Positions 1-6,671 of a stretch of 10,359 bases of DNA are shown here, piece by piece. Within the stretch, counting starts at the first letter, position 1. Each line of letters begins with the position of its first letter. The position numbers and the translations under genes were made by a program. Under the pieces are notes generated by a model that did no database searches, was not told where the DNA came from, and worked only from the letters and a program-made list of their open reading frames with translations. Source of the DNA: Calditerrivibrio sp. (GTDB taxonomy: Bacteria > Chrysiogenota > Deferribacteres > Deferribacterales > Calditerrivibrionaceae). The stretch spans positions 1 to 10,359 of the forward strand of contig JAIWOA010000112.1 of NCBI GenBank assembly GCA_020217115.1, given 5' to 3'.

Positions 1-176
1 CCAGGGATGTCCATCAATAAAACTATTTCATTTTCCTTTTCAAAGACATCTACAGGTGGCACAAATTCAGTTTTGCCTTGATGGCTGTCCTGATAAACGT
101 TTTCTTCAAAAATTTTGTTGATTCTTTCCTGAATTGAAACTAAATCTTTAAAAGGGTCCCATCTTACGATTGCCAT
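1..176 (-). CDS. Small heat shock protein, Hsp20/alpha-crystallin family (5' part only)
   Basis: This is the first 58 codons of a small heat shock protein, an ATP-independent cytoplasmic holdase that binds unfolding proteins. The rest lies beyond the left edge. The N-terminus reads MAIVRWDPFKDLVSIQERI, the typical bacterial Hsp20 opening (a WDPF motif followed by an amphipathic helix with an ER-N-[KR]-[IL]-F pattern). After a short polar linker comes FVPPVDVFEKENEIVLLMD, the first strands of the alpha-crystallin domain (P-x-V-D-[VI]-x-E). The ATG at 176 is preceded by an AGGAGGAC Shine-Dalgarno sequence at 182-189. The gene lies 80 bp downstream of the RarD-like gene on the same strand but has its own promoter, overlapped by an HspR-type inverted repeat. 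The assignment is by motif recognition. The fold-defining C-terminal half and IXI tail are not visible. Confidence 0.9.
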   Translation of the reverse strand, partial: MAIVRWDPFKDLVSIQERINKIFEENVYQDSHQGKTEFVPPVDVFEKENEIVLLMDIP

Positions 177-209
177 ATTAGTCCTCCTATAAGTTTTATT
201 CTAATCAAT

Positions 210-237
210 AATATATACTTGAGTCTTATATTGTCAA
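210..237 (-). promoter_or_regulatory. Predicted sigma70-type promoter of hsp20
   Basis: On the minus strand a perfect TTGACA (-35) lies at 232-237. It is followed after 16 bp by TATATT (-10, five of six consensus bases) at 210-215. Transcription would start near 203, giving a leader of about 26 nt that contains the AGGAGGAC ribosome binding site. The vegetative consensus and the overlapping operator suggest control by repression rather than by a heat-shock sigma factor. The start site itself is inferred. Confidence 0.65.
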
Positions 238-238
238 G
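218..238. promoter_or_regulatory. HAIR-like HspR operator overlapping the hsp20 promoter
   Basis: The plus strand reads CTTGAGT-N7-TGTCAAG. The HspR-associated inverted repeat (HAIR) consensus is CTTGAGT-N7-ACTCAAG. The left arm matches 7 of 7, the right arm 5 of 7, and the 7-bp spacer is exact. The repeat covers the -35 hexamer and part of the -10 spacer of the hsp20 promoter, so bound repressor would block RNA polymerase. HspR is a MerR-type repressor of heat-shock genes that acts with DnaK in several bacteria. No hspR gene lies in this window, so the regulator is inferred from the site alone. Confidence 0.6.
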
Positions 239-256
239 TATTTTTTTAAAATACAC

Positions 257-1144
257 TCAACTTTCTTGTTTATGCTTATATAAGATATATGCATCTATTA
301 TGTATATTGTAATTGCTGTCCATATAAAAAAGAATGTTATTAGATGTTTTATGCTGAATGGCTCATTATATAAAAAAACTCCTACGAGAAAAGCTATAGT
401 TGGTGCGAGGTACTGTATTATCCCCATGGTTATAAATTTTAGTTTCCTTGCCCCATAGGCAAAAGCTATTAATGGAATTGCTGTCATGGGACCTGAAAAT
501 ATTAAAAGCAGATCTGTTTTAATATCTACTGAAAGAAAGGATCCCTTGTTAACAACCATAAGAATAACGATGACAGCCAATGATGGTATACCAATCAGAA
601 ATGTTTCGATGAACAATCCCTGCAATGAACCAAGTTTCCCTTTTTTTCTAAGAAGACCATATAGGCTAAAGGTAATTGCAAGTGTTAATGCTATCCATGG
701 AAAATGATTTAGTCCAAAAAGCATATTTAAAATTGCGCATAAAACAGATACAAATGCTACAATTTGTCCCCTTCTCATCCTTTCTTTCAGGAATAGCTTT
801 GCAAAAACTACATTAAAGAGTGGTGCCATGTAATATCCAAGGCTTGTTTCCAATATTTTATCGGTATTTACCGCCCATATATACAAAAACCAGTTTGATC
901 CTATAAGTAATGATGTTAGAAAGAAATATTTTAAATATTCAGTATTTTTAAGATAAGTGAATGTTCCCTTTATCTGCTTACTAAAAAACAAAATAATATT
1001 CAAAAATAAAAAAGACCACAGGACTCTATGGAAAACTATTTCAAAGGAGTTCACATGTGAGAGAAATTTCCAGTATATGGGAAATATTCCCCATAGAGAA
1101 TATGCTATTACTGCAGCAATAAAACCTTTTTGTTCGTTATTCAT
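257..1144 (-). CDS. rarD: RarD-type EamA/DMT-superfamily permease
   Basis: This predicted inner-membrane protein of 295 residues belongs to the drug/metabolite transporter superfamily and has about ten hydrophobic segments. The RarD subfamily is recognised by YSLWGIFPIYWKFL near residues 15-28, HRVLWSF at 39-45, NWFLYIWAVNTDKILETSLG at 84-103, FLKERMRR at 118-125, and FSLYGLLRKK at 159-168. The length is normal for RarD (about 295). The name goes back to a chloramphenicol-sensitivity phenotype; the transported substrate is not established and cannot be deduced here. The ATG at 1144 lies inside the last codons of ispG (8-bp overlap) behind a weak AGAAGAG, so translation is probably coupled to ispG. 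No convincing intrinsic terminator follows; the next gene, hsp20, has its own promoter. Family assignment is confident, cellular role unknown. Confidence 0.85.
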   Translation of the reverse strand: MNNEQKGFIAAVIAYSLWGIFPIYWKFLSHVNSFEIVFHRVLWSFLFLNIILFFSKQIKGTFTYLKNTEYLKYFFLTSLLIGSNWFLYIWAVNTDKILETSLGYYMAPLFNVVFAKLFLKERMRRGQIVAFVSVLCAILNMLFGLNHFPWIALTLAITFSLYGLLRKKGKLGSLQGLFIETFLIGIPSLAVIVILMVVNKGSFLSVDIKTDLLLIFSGPMTAIPLIAFAYGARKLKFITMGIIQYLAPTIAFLVGVFLYNEPFSIKHLITFFFIWTAITIYIIDAYILYKHKQES

Positions 1145-2189
1145 TAATCTCTTCTAAAATGATCTTGTAAAACTCATCCAAAAGATCTTCTTCCCGGACT
1201 TTTTTCACCACTACACCTTTTTTAAAAATAATCCCCTGCTTTTTACCTCCAGCAATTCCATAATCAGCTTCTCTTGCTTCCCCCGGGCCATTAACCGGGC
1301 AACCCATAACAGCGACAGAAAAATGTTTATTAATGCTACTCAACATACTTTCAACCTTTTCTGCAAGACTTATAAGATCTATCTCTGTTCTGCCACATGT
1401 TGGACAGGATATAATTTCTACCCCCCTTGTTCTAAGATTAAGAGATTTTAATATCTCCCAGCCAACCTTAACCTCTTCTATCGGATTCGCTGTGAGGGAA
1501 ACCCTTAACGTATCCCCTATACCTTCTGATAATAAGGTGCCTATACCTACAGCTGATCTTATTGTTCCAGAAAATTTTGTACCAGCTTCTGTAATTCCTA
1601 TATGGAGTGGATAATCTGTAATCTGTGCAAGTTTTCTATAGGCTTCTATAGTTAGAGGGACACTGCTTGCTTTTATAGAGATCTTAAGATTTTCAAAATT
1701 GTTTTCTTCAAATATCTTAATATTCCTGATGGCTGATTCTACTAATGCATCAGCAGTTACACCATATTTTTTCAAAAGATCTTTTTCAAGGGAGCCTGCA
1801 TTAATCCCCAACCTTATGGCACAATTATTTAATCTGGCAGCATCAATAACTTTTTTTGTATTTTCTGCACCACCAATATTTCCCGGATTTATTCTTACGC
1901 AATGAACACCTTTTTCTATCGATTTTATTGCTAATTTGTAGTCGAAATGTATGTCTGCAATCAGTGGAATATGTATCAAATTTAGTATTGGTTCAATAGA
2001 TGCTACTGCCTGTTCATCTGGTATTGCAATTCTTATTATTTCACAACCAACCTTCTCAAGCTCTAATATTTGGGTAACGGTTCTGTCGATATCTCTGGTA
2101 TCGGTGTTTGTCATGCTTTGAACCGTGATGGGGGAATCTCCACCTACCCACAAATTTTTAATTTTAATTTTTTTTGTTATTTTTTGCAT
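1137..2189 (-). CDS. ispG: (E)-4-hydroxy-3-methylbut-2-enyl-diphosphate synthase IspG (GcpE)
   Basis: IspG catalyses the penultimate step of the MEP isoprenoid pathway, the reductive ring opening of MEcPP to HMBPP, using a [4Fe-4S] cluster and electrons from ferredoxin or flavodoxin in the cytoplasm. The 350-residue product is the compact bacterial form, without the large plant-type insert. A TIM-barrel domain begins with VGGDSPITVQSMTNTDTRD (residues 15-33). The cluster ligands are visible: C262 and C265 in SCPTCGRTE, C297 in GCPVNGPGEA, and E304. Their spacing matches E. coli C270, C273, C305 and E312. A longer frame runs upstream to 2258, but the ATG at 2189 is chosen because AAGGTG sits just before it and because homologues start about 15 residues before VGGD. 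The gene overlaps the downstream RarD-like gene by 8 bp and is divergent from the lipoprotein gene. No clear promoter was found. Confidence 0.96.
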   Translation of the reverse strand: MQKITKKIKIKNLWVGGDSPITVQSMTNTDTRDIDRTVTQILELEKVGCEIIRIAIPDEQAVASIEPILNLIHIPLIADIHFDYKLAIKSIEKGVHCVRINPGNIGGAENTKKVIDAARLNNCAIRLGINAGSLEKDLLKKYGVTADALVESAIRNIKIFEENNFENLKISIKASSVPLTIEAYRKLAQITDYPLHIGITEAGTKFSGTIRSAVGIGTLLSEGIGDTLRVSLTANPIEEVKVGWEILKSLNLRTRGVEIISCPTCGRTEIDLISLAEKVESMLSSINKHFSVAVMGCPVNGPGEAREADYGIAGGKKQGIIFKKGVVVKKVREEDLLDEFYKIILEEINE

Positions 2190-2193
2190 TTTA

Positions 2194-2199
2194 CACCTT
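2194..2199 (-). promoter_or_regulatory. Ribosome binding site fixing the ispG start
   Basis: AAGGTG on the minus strand lies 4 nt before the ATG at 2189. It supports a 350-residue IspG and argues against the 23-residue upstream extension, whose sequence is unlike any IspG N-terminus. Confidence 0.65.
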
Positions 2200-2208
2200 A
2201 AATTTTTA

Positions 2209-2236
2209 TTGATATTTATTGTTTGTATGGTATAAT
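2209..2236 (+). promoter_or_regulatory. Extended -10 promoter of the CsgG-like lipoprotein gene, predicted leaderless
   Basis: TTGATA (-35) at 2209-2214 is followed after 16 bp by a perfect TATAAT at 2231-2236. The -10 is preceded directly by TGG, giving an extended -10 (TGn-TATAAT) at 2228-2236. The expected start, about 7 nt downstream, falls on the A of the ATG at 2243, so the mRNA would have essentially no 5' leader. The promoter lies in the short divergent gap with ispG. The motif is seen directly; the start site is inferred. Confidence 0.6.
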
Positions 2237-2242
2237 CAAAAT

Positions 2243-3268
2243 ATGAAAATATCAACAATAATTCTTTTTATCTTTATGTTGGCATCTTGTTCAACCAAAA
2301 CATCTATAAAAGTAAATGTTTCTATGCAACCAAATTATAAAGAGGTCATGGAGATAAAAAACATTGCTGTGTTACCTTTTTACGGTCCATATGGGAAAGA
2401 GTTTTCTGCAAAGATAGAGTCAATGATTATGAATACCAATACTTCCCATGGTAAGACATACTACAAACTTATAGAAAGATCTGAAATAAAAAAGGTTGTG
2501 GATGAGATGAGCTTTTCTTCAAGCTATTTTGTCAATCAAGATACTGCTGTTAATATCGGTAGAATGTTAGGTGCCCAGGGTATATTGACTGGCACTATCA
2601 ATGGAGCGGCTGTACAGGACAACCCTTATTCAGAGAAAAGAGTGAAGTGTGGGCAATACCAGAACAATGTTATAAAAGGACCCTATGGACCAATTACCAT
2701 ACCTATTTGTATAAGATGGGATCCATATTATGTTAACTGTAACAAAAGGACTGCTGATTTTTCAGTTACTGTAAAGATTATAAATGTTGAGCTTGGAAGT
2801 CTTGTGTATTCATCTGACTATGCAGAAACTGAATCATCTGAGGCTTGTTCAGATAGTGGTTATGCTGTAAAGTCATCTCTGGAGCTACTTGGAATAGTTC
2901 AAGATAGGGTTTTAAATCGCATAAAGATGGATATTTTACCATACAATGTTGTGATGAATATCTTATTGATGGAGGATACAGAAGGGATAAAAGATAGTGC
3001 GGATCTCAATAAATTTCTCTCTGGGTTAGAGTTTGCTAAAAAGGACAGATTAGATAGAAGCTGTGAATTATGGGAGGGTTTACTTGATAAGAATATCAAT
3101 TCTGTATCACTAAACTATAATGTTGGTGTTTGTAAAGAGGCATTTGGTGATTTTCTTGCTGCAAAGGAATTTTATAAAAAAGCTGATAAATTATTATCCA
3201 AGCCTGATGATGTTATAAATAATGCTTTAAAGAGGATAGATTATCTTATAAATAAAAATAAAAAATAA
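2243..3268 (+). CDS. Lipoprotein with CsgG-like domain and C-terminal TPR-like repeat
   Basis: This is a predicted exported lipoprotein of 341 residues. The N-terminus MKISTIILFIFMLASC is a lipoprotein signal peptide with lipobox L13-A14-S15-C16, which favours the ATG at 2243 over the TTG eight codons upstream. Residues 38-235 resemble the CsgG/HfaB family: KNIAVLPF at 39-46, then YYKLIERSEIKKVVDEM at 73-89, then NIGRMLGAQGILTGTI at 104-119. In CsgG this fold forms the outer-membrane curli export channel; related domains occur in other periplasmic lipoproteins. An insert at about 124-170 carries C136, C156 and C166, and C202 follows, so disulfides or metal binding are possible. Residues 255-320 look like TPR helices (SLNYNVGVCKEAFGDFLAAK). 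No curli, holdfast or secretion genes are adjacent, so the role is unknown. No Shine-Dalgarno sequence is visible and the gene may be leaderless. The CsgG-like call is moderately confident; lipidation is likely. Confidence 0.75.
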   Translation: MKISTIILFIFMLASCSTKTSIKVNVSMQPNYKEVMEIKNIAVLPFYGPYGKEFSAKIESMIMNTNTSHGKTYYKLIERSEIKKVVDEMSFSSSYFVNQDTAVNIGRMLGAQGILTGTINGAAVQDNPYSEKRVKCGQYQNNVIKGPYGPITIPICIRWDPYYVNCNKRTADFSVTVKIINVELGSLVYSSDYAETESSEACSDSGYAVKSSLELLGIVQDRVLNRIKMDILPYNVVMNILLMEDTEGIKDSADLNKFLSGLEFAKKDRLDRSCELWEGLLDKNINSVSLNYNVGVCKEAFGDFLAAKEFYKKADKLLSKPDDVINNALKRIDYLINKNKK

Positions 3269-3319
3269 TTGTTTTATTTACAGATATATTTATGTTTGTC
3301 ATTGAATATAAAACAAAAA

Positions 3320-3328
3320 TGGTATAAA
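3320..3328 (+). promoter_or_regulatory. Predicted extended -10 promoter of serA
   Basis: TGGTATAAA at 3320-3328 is an extended -10 (TGn-TATAAA). The nearest -35-like hexamer is TTGAAT at 3302-3307, with a short 15-bp spacer, so the promoter probably depends on the TGn element. Transcription would start near 3335, about 30 nt before the serA ATG. It resembles the lipoprotein promoter (TGGTATAAT). Read-through from the lipoprotein gene remains possible because no good terminator separates the two genes. Confidence 0.45.
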
Positions 3329-3356
3329 TATCAAACTGAAATCATACAAAATTTTT

Positions 3357-3362
3357 GAGGTG
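3357..3362 (+). promoter_or_regulatory. Ribosome binding site fixing the serA start
   Basis: GAGGTG lies 3 nt before the ATG at 3366. The alternative GTG at 3360 would lie inside this site, so the ATG is preferred. Confidence 0.7.
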
Positions 3363-3365
3363 GAT

Positions 3366-4988
3366 ATGTCAAAGTTTAAAGTACTTATAACTGATCATAT
3401 TGCAGAAGAGGGTTTGGCAATATTGACTTCTGATCCAAATATCGATGTCGATGTCAGAGCTGGTATAAAGAATGTAGATCTCAAGCCTATAATAGGTGAA
3501 TATGATGCTATAATTACAAGAAGTGGTACTACTGTTACAGCTGATCTGATAGAAAATCCTGGTAAGCTTAAGATAATTGGTAGAGCAGGCGTTGGACTTG
3601 ATAATGTTGATATTGAAGCTGCGAGCAGAAAAGGTATTATTGTAATGAACGCTCCAACAGGCAATACCCTTGCTGCTACAGAGCTTACAATGGCTATGAT
3701 ACTTTCAGCAGCGAGAAAAGTTCCTATGGCTAATCAATCACTTAAATCAGGTGAGTGGGATAGAAAAAAGTTTATGGGTATACAGTTATATAGTAAAGTA
3801 TTAGGTATAGTGGGGCTTGGGAGGATAGGTAGTAATGTTGCTGTAAGGGCTAAAAGTTTTGGGATGAAGGTGATTGCTTTTGATCCTTACATAAAAAAAT
3901 CTAAAGCTGATTCCCTTGGTGTTAAATTGTATGATAACCTTGAGCAGCTTTTGAAAGAGGTTGATGTTATTACATTTCACACACCTTTAACAAATGAAAC
4001 ACACAACATGATAACTGCTAAAGAGATCTCTTTAATGAAGAATGGTGTGTTAATAATTAACTGTGCAAGGGGTGGGATTGTAAATGAAAATGATCTCTAC
4101 GAAGCTGTAAAATCTGGAAAAGTTTTTGCTGCTGGTATAGATGTTTTTGAGGAGGAGCCACCTATAAATAACAAACTCTTAACATTAGATAATATTTTTG
4201 TTACTCCCCATATAGGTGCCAATACCCACGAAGGGCAGAAAGGGGTTGCAGTTATAATTGCAGAGAACGTTTTAAATGCACTTTATGGTAAGTCTTATAT
4301 GAATGCTGTAAATATCCCTTTTATGAAATCTCAACTTAGTGAAGATCTACAACGATATTTTGAGCTTATAGAAAAGATGGGTAAACTTGCTGCGCAGATT
4401 ATAAAGGGTAGGGTAGAAGAATTTCATGTAAAATTGGTTGGTAAAAATTTTGAAGAGGATGTTTGCGAAAGGACATTTGATACACCTTTTAGTTATCAGC
4501 CTTTTACAATAGCTGCGATAAAGGGTCTGCTTGAAGTTACTCAAGGTGAGACTGTATCTTATATAAGTGCATCATATATCGCTAAAGATAGGAATATAAA
4601 TGTTCTTGAGAGTAAATTTTCTACCTATGATAAGTTTAATGATCTTATTGTTTTGAAGATCAAAACGGACAAAGAGGAAAGACTGATTGGAGGAACTGTA
4701 TTTAATGACGGTATAGGTAGAGTACTTTTTATCGATAAATTTTACCTTGATGTCATCCCAAATGGTACATTTTTATATTTTAATAACCATGATAGACCTG
4801 GTGTAATAGGTAAAGTTGGTACTATACTGGGAAATATGGGGATAAATATTGCTGGTTTTGAGCTCTCAAGACAGGAAGCTGGTCAGGCTATTGCATTTGT
4901 GTCAGTTGATAATCCAATTACAAAGGATGTATTAGATGAAATACTTCGAATAGATGGTATGAAAGATGCCAAGGTTATAGAGCTTTAG
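3366..4988 (+). CDS. serA: D-3-phosphoglycerate dehydrogenase, long form
   Basis: SerA oxidises 3-phosphoglycerate to 3-phosphohydroxypyruvate with NAD+, the first committed step of serine synthesis, in the cytoplasm. The 540-residue product has the long architecture. A split substrate-binding domain flanks a Rossmann domain with GLGRIG at 150-155. Next come an intervening (ASB-type) domain from about 320 to 455 and a C-terminal ACT domain from about 468, starting LYFNNHDRPGVIGKVG. Signature segments include RAGVGLDNVD at 73-82 and NAPTGNTLAATELTMAMIL at 95-113. The catalytic residues are R235 (CARGG), E264 (FEEEP) and H282 (PHIGANTHEG), with the same mutual spacing as R233, E262 and H280 of the M. 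tuberculosis enzyme. The ACT domain suggests possible feedback by L-serine, as in characterised family members, but this cannot be confirmed from sequence. The gene is followed by a hairpin and stands alone between the lipoprotein gene and the convergent pit gene. Confidence 0.97.
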   Translation: MSKFKVLITDHIAEEGLAILTSDPNIDVDVRAGIKNVDLKPIIGEYDAIITRSGTTVTADLIENPGKLKIIGRAGVGLDNVDIEAASRKGIIVMNAPTGNTLAATELTMAMILSAARKVPMANQSLKSGEWDRKKFMGIQLYSKVLGIVGLGRIGSNVAVRAKSFGMKVIAFDPYIKKSKADSLGVKLYDNLEQLLKEVDVITFHTPLTNETHNMITAKEISLMKNGVLIINCARGGIVNENDLYEAVKSGKVFAAGIDVFEEEPPINNKLLTLDNIFVTPHIGANTHEGQKGVAVIIAENVLNALYGKSYMNAVNIPFMKSQLSEDLQRYFELIEKMGKLAAQIIKGRVEEFHVKLVGKNFEEDVCERTFDTPFSYQPFTIAAIKGLLEVTQGETVSYISASYIAKDRNINVLESKFSTYDKFNDLIVLKIKTDKEERLIGGTVFNDGIGRVLFIDKFYLDVIPNGTFLYFNNHDRPGVIGKVGTILGNMGINIAGFELSRQEAGQAIAFVSVDNPITKDVLDEILRIDGMKDAKVIEL

Positions 4989-5002
4989 TATTATATGTTA
5001 AA

Positions 5003-5035
5003 AGGTGGAGTATAGTTATTATAACTTCTCCACCT
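5003..5035. terminator. Hairpin between convergent serA and pit, probable bidirectional terminator
   Basis: AGGTGGAG at 5003-5010 pairs perfectly with CTCCACCT at 5028-5035. A nested small repeat (GTTAT/ATAAC, 5015-5025) can fold inside the loop. On the plus strand AAATTTTTA follows the stem, and on the minus strand TTTTAAC follows, so either transcript could terminate here. It lies 14 bp after the serA stop and 6 bp beyond the pit stop, exactly between the two convergent ends. The T-tracts are imperfect, so efficiency is uncertain. Confidence 0.75.
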
Positions 5036-5041
5036 AAATTT

Positions 5042-6043
5042 TTATGATGGTAGAAATTGTGTTATCAATACATAGATAACTGCTCCAACAAATCCAGATG
5101 CAGGAATTGTTATTATCCATGCTAAAACGATCCTCCTGGCAACAACCCAATTGACTGCAGAAATTCTTTTTGATAGACCTACTCCAAGAATAGATGAAGT
5201 AATTACGTGTGTAGTACTTACTGGCATTCCCACTGATGCAGCACCTAATATAACTACAGCGGAGGATGTCTCTGCTGCGAAACCATGAACTGGTTGCAAT
5301 TTTACAAAATCTTTTCCAAGAGTTTTAATTATCCTCCACCCACCAGCAGCTGTACCAAGGGCCATAGCAATTGCTGCAGATCCCTTTATCCATGTAGGGA
5401 CCTCAAAGGTTTGTAATGTTCCATAGCTTACAAGAGCCATAGTCATTATACCCATAGTTTTCTGAGCATCAGCGGTTCCATGGGAGAAAGCCATAAAGCT
5501 AGCAGATAATATTTGTAAAAATCTGAAATTTCTATTTAAAATGTGGGGATTTTTTTTTCTAAATAACCAGAATATTGCTACCATAAAGAAAAAACCAAAA
5601 ATTGTTCCTATTATTGGAGATATAATTAAAGATAATACTATTTTCTTTAGCCCTGTCCAGATAAGTGCGTTTAATCCAGCGTGTGCAATCACAGAACCTA
5701 CTAATCCTCCTATTAAAGCATGGGAGGAGGATGATGGGATACCATAATACCATGTTATCAGATTCCATGTTATAGCCCCAATGAGTCCCGCAAGGATTAC
5801 TGTTTGTGTTATTGTTGTTGGATCAGCTATCCCTTTGCCAATAGTTGTAGCTACCTTTGTTGATACCATAGCACCTATAAAATTTAATCCGGCTGACATA
5901 AAAATTGCTGATTTTACTGATAAAGCTCTTGTTGATACACATGTAGCTATTGAATTTGCAGTGTCGTGAAATCCATTGATATAATCAAATAGCATAGCTG
6001 TTACAATTACGAGAACAAGTAGGATGAAGGATACATCAAGCAT
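5042..6043 (-). CDS. pit: Pit-family inorganic phosphate transporter (PHO4 family)
   Basis: This is a 333-residue integral inner-membrane permease of the PiT family, which takes up inorganic phosphate, usually as a metal-phosphate complex with protons or with sodium. The internally duplicated signature is clear. The first copy has GFHDTANS at 24-31 and GIPSSSSHALIGGLVGS at 101-117; the second has HGTADAQKTMGIM at 188-200 and GMPVSTTHVITSSILG at 272-287. Hydrophobic segments cover most of the chain, with a basic loop around 162-175 (FRKKNPHILNRNFR). The length fits the short bacterial form without a large central loop. The ATG at 6043 lies within the last codons of the DUF47/PhoU-like gene (8-bp overlap), which implies translational coupling, a standard pairing for this family. 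An A9 tract in the coding strand (5550-5558) encodes the RKKN part of the loop; the frame is intact. Family is certain; the coupling ion and affinity are not known. Confidence 0.95.
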   Translation of the reverse strand: MLDVSFILLVLVIVTAMLFDYINGFHDTANSIATCVSTRALSVKSAIFMSAGLNFIGAMVSTKVATTIGKGIADPTTITQTVILAGLIGAITWNLITWYYGIPSSSSHALIGGLVGSVIAHAGLNALIWTGLKKIVLSLIISPIIGTIFGFFFMVAIFWLFRKKNPHILNRNFRFLQILSASFMAFSHGTADAQKTMGIMTMALVSYGTLQTFEVPTWIKGSAAIAMALGTAAGGWRIIKTLGKDFVKLQPVHGFAAETSSAVVILGAASVGMPVSTTHVITSSILGVGLSKRISAVNWVVARRIVLAWIITIPASGFVGAVIYVLITQFLPS

Positions 6044-6653
6044 GTTTTACCACCACTGTCTCTATTATATTTGCAGCATCTTCACATTTATCTGTAACCT
6101 TTTCGAGGGTTTCATATATCTCTTTCCATTTAATTAGTCTTATAGGATCCTTTTCTTCTCCAAACAATTTACCAAGTGACTCCCTTAATATTCTGTCTGC
6201 CTCATTTTCCAATTCATTTATCTCAACAAATGATTCATTAACCTCTTCATGTTTTTTATCCATTTTTCTTATAGCTTTTTCTAAAGCCTGACAACATTTT
6301 AAGATTATGAAAGCAAATGATTTACACTCTGAAGTTATGTTTTCCACATGATATAAAGATAATCTTTGGGACGATGCATCAATAAGGTCTAAAATATCGT
6401 CAAGGGCTGATGCAAGATCATAAATATCTTCTCTGTCTATAGGTGTAATAAAAGTTTTATTGAGCTTTTGAATTATTTCGTGTGTTTTATTGTCACCCTT
6501 ATGTTCTATATCCTTTATCTTCTTTTGATAAGTATTGATTTGATCAAAATTATCTGTCAGTTCTTTTAATAAGGTGGCTCCTTCTATTAAAATCTTTGCC
6601 ATCTCTTGAAATAATAAAAAGAATTTTTCTTCCTTTGGTATTAAGCCGAACAT
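6036..6653 (-). CDS. DUF47 family PhoU-like protein, probable regulator of Pit
   Basis: This is a 205-residue, all-helical cytoplasmic protein of the DUF47 (TIGR00153) family, which resembles PhoU. Four acidic metal-binding-type motifs of the E/D-x3-D kind are visible: E50-D54 (EHKGD), D85-D89 (DDILD), E149-D153 (ENEAD) and D188-D192 (DKCED). The first half also has the family segment FITPIDREDIYDLASALDDI at 68-87. The ATG at 6653 is preceded by GGAGGA at 6657-6662. The gene lies directly upstream of pit and overlaps it. DUF47 proteins are very often encoded next to Pit transporters and are thought to modulate phosphate uptake, but the mechanism is not defined. It should not be called PhoU of the Pst system: no pst or phoBR genes are in the window. 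The family call is confident and the role inferred from context. Confidence 0.93.
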   Translation of the reverse strand: MFGLIPKEEKFFLLFQEMAKILIEGATLLKELTDNFDQINTYQKKIKDIEHKGDNKTHEIIQKLNKTFITPIDREDIYDLASALDDILDLIDASSQRLSLYHVENITSECKSFAFIILKCCQALEKAIRKMDKKHEEVNESFVEINELENEADRILRESLGKLFGEEKDPIRLIKWKEIYETLEKVTDKCEDAANIIETVVVKHA

Positions 6654-6671
6654 GATTCCTCCACATATTTT

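Noticed and set aside
238-254. Palindrome GTATTTT-TTT-AAAATAC just after the RarD-like gene, as a possible terminator
   Set aside because: The stem is almost entirely A:T, short, and has no T-run beyond it in the minus direction. It is likely a chance palindrome in AT-rich DNA.
2190-2258. Upstream extension of ispG by 23 codons
   Set aside because: The extra residues are unlike IspG N-termini, they overlap the divergent lipoprotein promoter, and a good RBS precedes the ATG at 2189.
2190-2260. A promoter for ispG on the minus strand in the divergent gap
   Set aside because: Several TTGAT-type hexamers occur, but none is paired at 16-18 bp with a credible -10, so no single site can be supported.
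3269-3316. Inverted repeat TTGTTTTAT / ATAAAACAA between the lipoprotein gene and serA
   Set aside because: Nine pairs with only one G:C, a 30-nt loop and no T-tract after it. Too weak for a terminator and not convincingly placed as an operator.
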